Of a stretch of 8,757 nt of DNA, positions 1 to 6,386 are shown one piece after another; position 1 is the stretch's first letter; every line of letters starts with the position of its first letter. The stretch is taken from NCBI GenBank assembly GCA_903881065.1, contig CAIRRW010000249.1, forward strand, positions 1-8,757, in the 5' to 3' direction. The position numbers were made by a program, and so were the translations under genes. Under the pieces are notes generated by a model. That model had not been told where the DNA came from. It worked only from the letters and a program-made list of their open reading frames with translations, and ran no database searches. This DNA comes from an uncultured Bacteroidota bacterium. Its GTDB lineage: Bacteria > Bacteroidota > Bacteroidia > 2-12-FULL-35-15.

Positions 1-407
1 AACGTGCTTATAAAGCGCAGGGAATAGGTTCGATTGTAATTGGTGATGAAAATTATGGTGAAGGTTCGTCCCGCGAACATGCTGCTATGGAGCCTCGTCA
101 CTTAGGCGTGCGTGCAGTGCTGGTAAAATCTTTTGCCCGTATTCACGAAACCAATTTGAAAAAACAAGGTATGCTTGGTTTAACGTTTGCCGACAAAGCG
201 GATTATGATAAAATAAAAGAAGATGATACAATTGATATTATCGGATTGACTACTTTTTCAGCCAACACTCCTTTAACTGTGGTATTGCATCATAGCGATG
301 GAAGCAACGACGAAATAAAAGTGAATCATACGTATAACGACCAGCAGATTGAATGGTTTAAAGCCGGTGGTGCTTTAAATATTATTCGTGCTAATGTGAA
401 AGTGTAA
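1..407 (+). CDS. acn: Aconitate hydratase, C-terminal part (partial at window start)
   Basis: This is the 3' end of an aconitase gene, which interconverts citrate and isocitrate in the cytoplasmic TCA cycle using a [4Fe-4S] cluster. The frame is open from base 3 and reads RAYKAQGIGSIVIGDENYGE before the hallmark GSSREHAAMEPRHLG. In mitochondrial aconitase the matching GSSREH segment holds the catalytic Ser and a substrate-binding Arg. Further matches to the swivel domain 4 of mitochondrial-type aconitases are SFARIHETNLKKQGML, LTFADKADYDKI and, near the end, WFKAGGALNIIRANVKV. About 134 residues of an expected 750 or so are present; the cluster-binding cysteines lie outside the window. The ATG at 87 is an internal Met, not a start. 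The stop at 405-407 is followed by a strong hairpin terminator, so this is the last gene of its transcript. It converges on the korDABC operon. Family assignment is secure; whether it is named acn, acnA or acnB-like elsewhere cannot be judged, but the motifs fit the mitochondrial type. Confidence 0.95.
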   Translation, partial: RAYKAQGIGSIVIGDENYGEGSSREHAAMEPRHLGVRAVLVKSFARIHETNLKKQGMLGLTFADKADYDKIKEDDTIDIIGLTTFSANTPLTVVLHHSDGSNDEIKVNHTYNDQQIEWFKAGGALNIIRANVKV

Positions 408-427
408 GTTTACCGTTTAGGTATAAT

Positions 428-467
428 AAAAAATCTCCTTACAAATAAATGTAAGGAGGTTTTTTAT
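428..467 (+). terminator. Rho-independent terminator of the aconitase gene
   Basis: The arms CTCCTTAC (435-442) and GTAAGGAG (451-458) pair perfectly around an 8-nt loop. The stem extends through one T-G wobble into a run of A on the left (428-433) and a run of T on the right (460-465). It begins about 20 bases after the aconitase stop and ends in a T tract. The A/T symmetry would also let it act weakly on the minus strand. Confidence 0.85.
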
Positions 468-565
468 TTATTGGCAATTTCATTTTGATTTTCGCCAAAA
501 CGGAATTTTTTATTATTGCTTCTTATTGATTAAAGCTTATTCAAGAACTTTTAAAGCTAAAATTA

Positions 566-677
566 ACTACGGAGGGACGAATCCTATCTACGCTCGAGCG
601 TTTCTACTCCCCGCTCAAGCGCAGAGTAGACTTTCGTCTCCTTAGATCCTTTTTGAGTTAAATAAAGGGTTAGTTAA
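566..677. repeat. Large imperfect palindromic element (REP/MITE-like hairpin)
   Basis: This intergenic stretch contains nested inverted arms. The outermost are TTAACTA near 563-569 and TAGTTAA (671-677). Next come GGAG-GG-ACGAA (571-581) and TTCGTCTCC (633-641), which pair with a two-base bulge. Then TCTAC (587-591) faces GTAGA (626-630). Innermost are GCTCGAGCG (592-600) and CGCTCAAGC (612-620), with one mismatch. The 12-mer ACGCTCGAGCGT (590-601) is itself a perfect palindrome, and CGCTCAAGCG (612-621) is a near-copy of its core. The core is much more GC-rich than the flanks. No ORF is present. The shape resembles REP-type or MITE-like palindromes mobilised in trans, but I cannot see copies elsewhere, so this class is inference. 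Confidence 0.55.
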
Positions 678-680
678 AAT

Positions 681-722
681 AAAAAAGAGGAACAACTTTC
701 GTTATCCCTCTTTTTTTTATTT
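681..722 (-). terminator. Bidirectional terminator after korC
   Basis: The left arm AAAAAAGAGG (681-690) pairs with CCTCTTTTTT (707-716) around a loop of about 16 bases. T runs follow on either strand. It lies about 20 bases beyond the korC stop on the minus strand and can also stop read-through from aconitase on the plus strand. Confidence 0.8.
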
Positions 723-742
723 TACTATTTAGATATACTTCT

Positions 743-1297
743 TCAATTCATTAAATGTTCCAGTTTCACAATTGCTTTACCACGTTCAATCGCTTTTTCG
801 TTTTCCGGAATAGTATTATGGTGCCTCAAAGGCAACGATTTCTCAAGTCCCTTAAGCATATATTCAGGCTCAATTAAAGGTTTCAATTTTAAGAAAGCGC
901 CAAGCACCAGCATATTAAAAACCTTTTTAAGCCCTAATCTTGCAGCTTCATCCGCAGCATCAATGGTATACACATTGATATCTTTTCGCACTGGATGACG
1001 TACAATTCCATTAGGGTCGTAAATTAATACTCCGCCTGGTTTCACAGAGTCTTCAAACTTATCCATCGATTGCTGATTAAGAATAATAGCAGTGTCAAAC
1101 TTATTTAATATTGGCGAACTGATGCGTTCATCACTTATAATAACAGTTACATTGGCAGTTCCTCCGCGCATTTCAGGGCCATAAGATGGAAACCAACTTA
1201 CTTCTTTATTCTGCATCATACCCGAATAAGCAAGGATCTTTCCCATTGATAAAACTCCTTGTCCGCCGAATCCGGCAATAATAATTTCTTCAGTCAT
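743..1297 (-). CDS. korC: 2-oxoacid:ferredoxin oxidoreductase, gamma subunit (KorC/VorC-type)
   Basis: This is the gamma subunit of a ferredoxin-dependent 2-oxoacid oxidoreductase, a cytoplasmic enzyme that oxidatively decarboxylates a 2-oxoacid to acyl-CoA or runs the reverse reaction. The 184-residue protein opens with the family signature GFGGQGV at 9-15. It is followed by WFPSYGPEMRGGTANVTV from residue 35, typical of gamma domains of this superfamily, and later FNMLVLGAFL. Length matches stand-alone gamma subunits (about 180). The ATG at 1297 is preceded by an A/T-rich stretch without Shine-Dalgarno sequence, as is usual in Bacteroidota. It is the last gene of korDABC, 43 bases after the korB stop, with a terminator about 20 bases downstream. 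Databases name close relatives either 2-oxoglutarate (Kor) or 2-oxoisovalerate (Vor) enzymes; the substrate cannot be decided from sequence alone. Confidence 0.93.
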   Translation of the reverse strand: MTEEIIIAGFGGQGVLSMGKILAYSGMMQNKEVSWFPSYGPEMRGGTANVTVIISDERISSPILNKFDTAIILNQQSMDKFEDSVKPGGVLIYDPNGIVRHPVRKDINVYTIDAADEAARLGLKKVFNMLVLGAFLKLKPLIEPEYMLKGLEKSLPLRHHNTIPENEKAIERGKAIVKLEHLMN

Positions 1298-1340
1298 TTT
1301 TATATAATTTAAAAATTCATGTTAAACACTCTTAACTATT

Positions 1341-2120
1341 TTACTTTGGAACTTTAATATCTCCCAACGGATAATAAGGAAACATGTTTTCCTCCATCCA
1401 TTTGTTTGATTCTTCAGGTGTCATTTTCCAGCCCGAATTACAATTGGAAACAATCTCTACAAAGCACAATCCTTTTTTAAGTTTTTGATATTGTATTGCC
1501 TTTTCAATTGCCTTTTTTGCCTTTCGCACATTCGCCGGAGTATGCACTGATTGACGTGAAACATAATATGTTCCTGGTAACATTGCAATTAATTCAGTGA
1601 TTTTTAAAGGATACCCCATTGATTCAGTGTCTCTTCCAAAAGGCGATGTAGCGGTTTTCATATTCGGTAATGTAGTAGGTGCCATTTGTCCGCCTGTCAT
1701 TCCATAGATACCATTGTTCACAAAAAACACAGTAATGTTCTCACCACGATTACATGCGTGCAATGTTTCTCCAGTACCAATCGCAGCAAGGTCGCCATCT
1801 CCCTGATAAGTAAATACAAATTTATCAGGCATCAGTCTTTTAATCCCAGTCGCTACTGCCGGCGCTCTTCCGTGTGCTGCCTGCTGCATATCGATATTCA
1901 TAAAATCATATGCAAGCACCGAACATCCTACAGGCGCCACTCCTATTGTATCAGCCTGTAAATTCATTTCTTCCACCACTTCCATTATCAGTCGATGAGC
2001 GGTACCGTGCCCGCATCCCGGACAATACGAAAGCGGATTATCCGTAAGCAAACACGTTCTTTCATATACCACATTATCGTGGTCTTCAATAATTTCTTCT
2101 CTAGTTGGTATGTAGCTCAT
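1341..2120 (-). CDS. korB: 2-oxoacid:ferredoxin oxidoreductase, TPP-binding beta subunit
   Basis: The beta subunit carries thiamine pyrophosphate and a [4Fe-4S] cluster, and does the decarboxylation chemistry with the alpha subunit. The 259-residue protein has CPGCGHG at 33-39, the PVGCS segment with C66, and SNCNSG with C227. The set C33, C36, C66, C227 has the spacing expected for the beta-subunit cluster. The TPP/Mg motif starts at GDGD (107-110) and ends at NNGIYGMTGGQ (135-145). The start ATG (2118-2120) lies inside the end of korA, giving a 20-base overlap (2101-2120) that suggests translational coupling. Position in the operon between korA and korC and overall length match stand-alone KorB/VorA subunits. 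Substrate range (2-oxoglutarate versus branched-chain 2-oxoacids) is uncertain. Confidence 0.95.
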   Translation of the reverse strand: MSYIPTREEIIEDHDNVVYERTCLLTDNPLSYCPGCGHGTAHRLIMEVVEEMNLQADTIGVAPVGCSVLAYDFMNIDMQQAAHGRAPAVATGIKRLMPDKFVFTYQGDGDLAAIGTGETLHACNRGENITVFFVNNGIYGMTGGQMAPTTLPNMKTATSPFGRDTESMGYPLKITELIAMLPGTYYVSRQSVHTPANVRKAKKAIEKAIQYQKLKKGLCFVEIVSNCNSGWKMTPEESNKWMEENMFPYYPLGDIKVPK

Positions 2121-3207
2121 AATTTTTTTCTTTTATAAATTTACTTTCAAGAACATTTAATACTTCATCTGGCGCAGGCATGATACCGCCTAAGCGACCA
2201 TAGTGCTCAACGGGTACAGCACCATTAACAGAAAGACGAACATCTTCAACCATCTGCCCTGCGCTCATCTCAACGGATAACATACCTTTAACCTGCTTTG
2301 CAAGCTTCGCTAATTCCTTTGATGGATAAGGGAAAAGAGTAATCGGGCGAAGCAACCCAACTTTAATTCCGCGAGCTCTGCCAAGCAATACAGCCTTTTG
2401 GCAGATACGTGCACTGGAGCCGTATGCTACAAATAAATACTCTGCATCATCACACATAATCCTTTCAAAACGAACTTCAGTTTCTTCAATATGTTTGAAT
2501 TTTTTCTGGAGATTAATATTGATTATTTCCTGTTTTACCGGATTCAAGTCAAGTGAAGTGATGATGTTTCGCTCTCTGTCAGGCGTTTTCCCGGTAGTAG
2601 CCCAAGGATATTTTTGTTTAATCTCCGCATCAGTAAGACGTGGAATCTGTTCATCCAATTCCACCTTCTCCATCATCTGACCTATTGCACCATCCGATAA
2701 AACCATTACTTGAATACGATGTTTGAAAGCAAGGTCAAATCCAAGTTTCGCAAAGTCATACATCTCCTGAACAGAAGCAGGAGCAAGCACTATCATCTTA
2801 TAGTCGCCGTGGCCGCCACCTTTCACAGCCTGAAAATAATCCGACTGTGATGGCTGAATAGTTCCTAATCCTGGCCCTCCGCGAACAACATTAAGCAGCA
2901 AACACGGAAGTTCTGTACCTGCCAAAAATGAAATTCCTTCCTGCATTAAACTGATACCGGGGCTCGAAGAGGAAGTCATCACTCGTTTACCACAAGCTGC
3001 TCCACCATACACCATATGTATGGAAGCAATCTCACTTTCCGCCTGCAACGTAATCATTCCGGTTCTTTCCTTTGTTTTCGTCGCCATCAGGTATTCTAAT
3101 ACTTCTGACTGTGGAGTAATTGGATAACCGAAATACCCGTCACATCCTGAACGAATAACGCCTTCGGCAATTGCTTCGTTACCTTTCATTAATCTAATAT
3201 CCTTCAT
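2101..3207 (-). CDS. korA: 2-oxoacid:ferredoxin oxidoreductase, alpha subunit (KorA/VorB-type)
   Basis: The alpha subunit contributes the pyrimidine-binding side of the TPP site and the CoA/substrate pocket. The 368-residue protein has the typical GYPITPQSE at 27-35, where Thr31 corresponds to the conserved substrate-contacting threonine of this superfamily. QAESEIASI at 55-63 supplies the conserved glutamate region. TSSSSPGISLMQEG, RGGPGLGT and QSDYFQAVKGGGHGD follow, then a C-terminal domain with VAYGSSARI. There is no N-terminal gamma domain, unlike the roughly 600-residue gamma-alpha fusions also found in Bacteroidota; gamma is separate here (korC). The gene starts 11 bases after the korD stop and overlaps korB by 20 bases. 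Close relatives are often labelled 3-methyl-2-oxobutanoate dehydrogenase VorB in annotation, so the specificity is left open. Confidence 0.94.
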   Translation of the reverse strand: MKDIRLMKGNEAIAEGVIRSGCDGYFGYPITPQSEVLEYLMATKTKERTGMITLQAESEIASIHMVYGGAACGKRVMTSSSSPGISLMQEGISFLAGTELPCLLLNVVRGGPGLGTIQPSQSDYFQAVKGGGHGDYKMIVLAPASVQEMYDFAKLGFDLAFKHRIQVMVLSDGAIGQMMEKVELDEQIPRLTDAEIKQKYPWATTGKTPDRERNIITSLDLNPVKQEIININLQKKFKHIEETEVRFERIMCDDAEYLFVAYGSSARICQKAVLLGRARGIKVGLLRPITLFPYPSKELAKLAKQVKGMLSVEMSAGQMVEDVRLSVNGAVPVEHYGRLGGIMPAPDEVLNVLESKFIKEKNYELHTN

Positions 3208-3218
3208 ATTCTATTATT

Positions 3219-3458
3219 TTAATTTACTTTTTCCTCTTTTAATTTTACTCTGTAAACTGTTATTGCACCATCCGGACAAACCAATGCACAGTTAGTACAT
3301 CCATTACAGTCATCATTTATGCTTGAAGCAAAATGATAACCTTTACTGTTTAAATTCGCCGACATTGCAATTGTTTTCTCTTTGCAAACTGGTACACAAA
3401 GCTCGCACCCCTTGCACCTTTCCGTGTTCACCACAATTTCTCCTTTTACTGTTGCCAT
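3219..3458 (-). CDS. korD: Ferredoxin-like 2x[4Fe-4S] subunit of 2-oxoacid:ferredoxin oxidoreductase
   Basis: This small electron-transfer subunit passes electrons from the alpha/beta core to free ferredoxin. The 79-residue protein carries eight cysteines in two CxxCxxCxxxC motifs: C15, C18, C21, C25 and C51, C54, C57, C61, the second followed by the usual proline. The first motif lacks that proline (C25-K26), a small deviation also tolerated in relatives. The lysine- and glutamate-rich tail has no motif. It is the first gene of the operon, 11 bases before korA. The ATG at 3458 has no Shine-Dalgarno sequence and an A-rich upstream stretch, typical for Bacteroidota. A candidate promoter is about 150 bases upstream. 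Confidence 0.93.
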   Translation of the reverse strand: MATVKGEIVVNTERCKGCELCVPVCKEKTIAMSANLNSKGYHFASSINDDCNGCTNCALVCPDGAITVYRVKLKEEKVN

Positions 3459-3559
3459 TGTTTTATTGTTTAAATATTAATTCCAATTTTATTATTGATA
3501 TTATTCTTTTTTCGGGGTGTTACCTTCTTCATTTTTGAATTTGAAACGGTATATTATTC

Positions 3560-3660
3560 TTCCTTCTGAAATAAGAATCTGATTTAAGCTTTGTTTAAAG
3601 TCATACAAAACTATTTATACTTGATGCAGTAAACTATGATAAAAATCAGCTAAGAAGGAA
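3560..3660. repeat. Nested inverted repeats in the korDABC leader
   Basis: Outer arms TTCCTTCT (3560-3567) and AGAAGGAA (3653-3660) match perfectly. Inside them CTGATTT (3579-3585) and AAATCAG (3643-3649) also match perfectly, in the right nesting order. The candidate -7 promoter motif lies in the loop. The stretch between korD and the receptor gene (3459-3710) holds no ORF I can support. It could be a DNA-level operator region or a folded RNA on read-through from the receptor gene; chance is not excluded. Confidence 0.35.
3606..3613 (-). promoter_or_regulatory. Candidate Bacteroidota -7 promoter element for korDABC
   Basis: Read on the minus strand this is TAGTTTTG, matching the TAnnTTTG element used by the Bacteroidota primary sigma factor. 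It would start transcription near 3600 and give a leader of about 140 bases before korD. I do not see a good TTTG -33 box at the expected 19-21 base distance; only TTTA appears, at a short spacing. In AT-rich DNA this motif arises by chance fairly often, so the call is tentative. Confidence 0.35.
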
Positions 3661-3669
3661 AGTCATCAA

Positions 3670-3686
3670 TGTGATAAGCGCTCACA
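3670..3686. promoter_or_regulatory. Candidate CRP/FNR-family-like palindrome
   Basis: The site reads TGTGA, seven bases, TCACA. The half-sites are those of CRP-family regulators, but the classical spacer is six bases, so this is one base too long. It lies 25 bases past the receptor stop and about 210 bases upstream of korD, so it could serve the kor promoter. Equally it could be a small hairpin at the end of the receptor transcript; there is no T tract to support a terminator. Confidence 0.25.
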
Positions 3687-3710
3687 AAACCTTAATGACT
3701 GCCAGTGATG

Positions 3711-5864
3711 TTAAATATCAATTCTAATGGCAACATTAAACACTCGACCGTCTAATGGCGCATAAATTTGCCTAAATGTTGGATTTGCAGTTGGTGGAGT
3801 TACAATATTTTCAAAACGAGTTTGTCTTACATCCAATAGATTCTCACCATTTGCTATAATGGTAAAATGTTTGAAATGCTTTTGCGCAATGAGCCCAATA
3901 GTATAATATGATTTTGCCTTTGTATCAAAATCACGAAACATGGAAGAGATATAATATCCTTCAAACGCAATAGAATAATTATTTTCTTCTTCATAAATAA
4001 TATCAAGATTTAATTTATGTTGCGGTGTTAATGGAACAAAGGATTGAATATCGTCATATTTCCTTCGTGCATCCACATAAGTGTATCCGGCAAGAATCTG
4101 AAATTCATCCAGATTAAACCGCAGATTACTTTCAAATCCGCTTGTTACAATAGGTTTATCCTTGTTCACAAATCTGAACGTATCCAGCACCAAGGGATTG
4201 GCTATTTGTGTGATAAAAAATGATTGATTAAATGTTATAAAACTCTCATCATCAACTTGCGTTTTGTAATTAAAATCCAGATTTCCACCTATCGACTTTT
4301 CCGCTTTGATGTTTGTTGAAAGTGGCTTAATATTATTTATCCCTTCTTCCTCAGAAGCTGTCGAGAAAATGCTTGGCACTTTGTATCCCAATCCGCCACC
4401 TGCTCTCACATAAAACGTATTGTTGAATTTATACTTCAGAGCAATGCGAGGCAAAACAAACAATCCGAATTTATTTTGATAATCAGTTCTTAATCCTGCT
4501 TGAAATGCAATTTTTTCTGTTGGTTTCCAATCGTCCTGCAAAAATATTCCTGATGTATTATAATTATAATTTCTCTGTAAATGACTTGTTGTACTATCCT
4601 CTGTAAATTTTTCTGTTAGAAAGTTGGCTCCTAATACAAAGTGATGTTTGGAAATTTTAAAAACGTATGCAATCTCGCTATAACTACTTATTTGATTGCC
4701 TTTGAAAGTAGAAGTTGTTTGATTGATTTCTCTGTCAAAATACGAGATACTATTTTTTATTGTGAGTGATTTGTCATTCTTAAACTGCTTGTCAAAATTA
4801 AGTTGTGATGAAATTCTATTCGATATATTTTCTTCAAAGTACTTATGCAATGTGTCCGCATTATATTCAATCACTTGCATATCACCTCCCTTTCGGTTAT
4901 CAATAGTGCCATTTAAACCAAAACGCAAAGTAGCCGTAGGATTAAAATAACAATAAAAGGTAGGTGCTAAATTAAAAGTTTGTATTTTTGGCAAATCGGA
5001 AAACCCATCCTTGTTCACATCAATTTCCTTTTGATAATTATTTGATGTTAAAAGCGAAAACCCAAATTTCCCCCACCGTTGTGAAAAGTAACCGTTCAAA
5101 TCCGTTCCGAGCAATGACGTTTGATTAATTAAGAAAGTCAGTTCCCTTTTTTCCTGAGGTTGTTTCGAAATTAAGTTAATAATTCCGGCAATAGCATCAC
5201 TTCCATAGAGTGAGGATGCCGAACCCTTTATTATCTCCACTTGTTTTAAGTCAAGAGGAGGAATTTGCATGATGCTTAACCCTTGAGCAAATCCACCATA
5301 AAGTGGAAAGCCATCTTTTAGAATTTGTGTGTATTTCCCGTCAAGACCTTGCAATCGCATACTGACATTGCTATTGGTGGCAGATGTTTGTTGAGCCTGA
5401 ATACTCGTGGATTCCAATAACAGTTTTGAAATATTCTCCGGTTTTATATTTGTTTCTTCACTTACCTCGTCTTTCCCAATTACTTCAACTCGTATAGGAA
5501 TGTCCTCAATTCGTGAATGGGTGCGTGTTGTGGTTACAATCACTTCCTCCATTTCACCAGTTGTTGGGGCAAGTAAAATGGCTTTCAGTTGAAGACTATC
5601 TATAATTGGAAAAATAAGTGGCAGTTCAAATTCCTTATAACCAACGTAACTAAAAACAATTGTTTGCTTACCGTCAGGAATGTTTGCAATCTCCACTTTC
5701 CCATTTATGTCCGAAGTATTACCGGAGGAAGTTCCTTTCAAAACTACCGACGCTCCAACTAAAGGTTCTTTTGTTAAACTATCTTTTATTATTGCCTTGA
5801 ACGTATTTTGGGCAGGTGCAATTTGTGAAAGACAAATGCAGATTCCTAAAATTATTTTCCTCAT
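3711..5864 (-). CDS. TonB-dependent outer membrane receptor, 717 residues
   Basis: This is an outer membrane beta-barrel transporter that uses TonB energy to import a ligand such as an iron chelate, haem or a cobalamin-like cofactor; the ligand is not evident. Residues 1-18 form a signal peptide ending APA before Q19. Residues 22-95 form a carboxypeptidase-regulatory-like domain (LVGASVVLKGTSSG, INGKVEIANIPDG, FSYVGYKEF), typical of Bacteroidota. A TonB-box-like EEVIVTTTRT lies at 106-115. The plug domain runs to about 234, with LQGLDGKYTQILKDGFPLYG, VEIIKGSASSLYGSDAIAG and INLISK. The remainder alternates aromatic-rich strands and ends in VAIRIDI. The plug resembles BtuB/colicin-I-receptor-type proteins rather than SusC, and no SusD partner is next to it. 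The ATG at 5864 follows a purine-rich AGAAGGAA. It appears to be a single-gene unit, 250 bases upstream of korD on the same strand. Confidence 0.93.
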   Translation of the reverse strand: MRKIILGICICLSQIAPAQNTFKAIIKDSLTKEPLVGASVVLKGTSSGNTSDINGKVEIANIPDGKQTIVFSYVGYKEFELPLIFPIIDSLQLKAILLAPTTGEMEEVIVTTTRTHSRIEDIPIRVEVIGKDEVSEETNIKPENISKLLLESTSIQAQQTSATNSNVSMRLQGLDGKYTQILKDGFPLYGGFAQGLSIMQIPPLDLKQVEIIKGSASSLYGSDAIAGIINLISKQPQEKRELTFLINQTSLLGTDLNGYFSQRWGKFGFSLLTSNNYQKEIDVNKDGFSDLPKIQTFNLAPTFYCYFNPTATLRFGLNGTIDNRKGGDMQVIEYNADTLHKYFEENISNRISSQLNFDKQFKNDKSLTIKNSISYFDREINQTTSTFKGNQISSYSEIAYVFKISKHHFVLGANFLTEKFTEDSTTSHLQRNYNYNTSGIFLQDDWKPTEKIAFQAGLRTDYQNKFGLFVLPRIALKYKFNNTFYVRAGGGLGYKVPSIFSTASEEEGINNIKPLSTNIKAEKSIGGNLDFNYKTQVDDESFITFNQSFFITQIANPLVLDTFRFVNKDKPIVTSGFESNLRFNLDEFQILAGYTYVDARRKYDDIQSFVPLTPQHKLNLDIIYEEENNYSIAFEGYYISSMFRDFDTKAKSYYTIGLIAQKHFKHFTIIANGENLLDVRQTRFENIVTPPTANPTFRQIYAPLDGRVFNVAIRIDI

Positions 5865-5870
5865 TACTTT

Positions 5871-5878
5871 TTCCTTCT
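5871..5878 (-). promoter_or_regulatory. Shine-Dalgarno-like site of the TonB receptor gene
   Basis: On the minus strand AGAAGGAA sits about six bases before the ATG at 5864. Most genes here lack any Shine-Dalgarno sequence, so this purine-rich match stands out and supports the chosen start. Confidence 0.45.
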
Positions 5879-5886
5879 TTCTAATT

Positions 5887-5920
5887 AAAAAACACTTTAT
5901 GGTTTATAAAGAGCTTTTTT
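5887..5920. terminator. Bidirectional terminator-like hairpin upstream of the TonB receptor
   Basis: CTTTAT (5895-5900) and ATAAAG (5906-5911) pair perfectly around GGTTT. The stem extends past one A-A mismatch (5894/5912), a C-G pair and a bulged C (5914) into A6 (5887-5892) against T6 (5915-5920). Tracts on both sides would work in either direction, most plausibly ending transcripts from the small gene at 6078-6386. The stem is AT-rich and so weak. Because it lies 23-56 bases before the receptor start, the CTTTAT-N5-ATAAAG core could instead be an operator. Confidence 0.4.
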
Positions 5921-5930
5921 GTTTTGTTTG

Positions 5931-5988
5931 TTCTCGACTATGATCGAACTGACTATATGTAAGTTGTCAATGGCAGCGCAGTCGAGAA
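5931..5988. repeat. Inverted repeat TTCTCGACT / AGTCGAGAA
   Basis: Perfect 9-base arms lie at 5931-5939 and 5980-5988, 40 bases apart. A second pair, TGTCAA (5965-5970) and TTGACA (5995-6000), crosses it. The stretch 5921-6077 downstream of the small gene otherwise shows no convincing coding sequence. It may mark the boundary of the accessory insertion. Confidence 0.4.
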
Positions 5989-6077
5989 TGTGTGTTGACA
6001 TCTTTATGAAGCTTTCCATTGAACGTTTGAAGGATTTATGCTGTAGTTTCTTTCGTGTCGTGTGTTTCGGTGTCAAG

Positions 6078-6386
6078 TTAGTTAAATTTTTTCTCAACAA
6101 TATTAAGTAATTTGTCAAGGTCGTTATTAAATTTCGTTCTGTCTGTTTCATTCAAGGTTGTCAAGTCAGGTGTTCCGAAATGATGTTCTATTTCGTGTAG
6201 AATAAGTTCTTTCATTTCTTGTTTTATCTTTTTGTTATAAGCCATGCTTAAGAGTTGTTGTGTTATGCAATCATATTCATCTGTCGGTGCGCCACTTTCA
6301 ATAAGTCCACAAGGGTCGAATGAATTTACAAGTTCAGTCAAAGTCGTAAAGTCTTTTTTATATTTCGTTTTCAATTCCTTGTTCAT
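6078..6386 (-). CDS. Small protein resembling DUF1871
   Basis: This 102-residue, probably cytoplasmic protein has no signal peptide or membrane segment. It is rich in Lys and Glu, and predicted helical. Its best-defined segment is FDPCGLIESGAPTDEYD at 23-39, which recalls the DP-x-GL...GAP-x-DEYD core of the DUF1871 family of short uncharacterised proteins. HEIEHHFG follows at 64-71, and the C-terminal half is helix-like (LDKLLNIVEKKFN). I assign the family from memory of the motif, not from a search, and its function is unknown. The ATG at 6386 is directly preceded by GACAGACAG and has no Shine-Dalgarno sequence. The gene stands alone between compositionally odd, repeat-bearing DNA, which suggests acquisition by transfer. 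Such orphan genes sometimes encode immunity or defence-linked proteins, but nothing here shows that. Confidence 0.7.
   Translation of the reverse strand: MNKELKTKYKKDFTTLTELVNSFDPCGLIESGAPTDEYDCITQQLLSMAYNKKIKQEMKELILHEIEHHFGTPDLTTLNETDRTKFNNDLDKLLNIVEKKFN

Noticed and set aside
87..89. ATG as start of a 106-residue protein
   Set aside because: It is an internal methionine of aconitase, within GSSREHAAMEPRH; the frame continues to the window start.
1686..1961. 91-codon plus-strand frame and similar plus-strand frames over the kor, receptor and fusion genes
   Set aside because: They lie antisense to well-supported genes and their products match nothing recognisable.
5897..6151. 84-codon minus-strand frame
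   Set aside because: It overlaps the 3' end of the better-supported small gene by 74 bases, runs through the inverted repeats and the terminator-like hairpin, and its product shows no recognisable motif.
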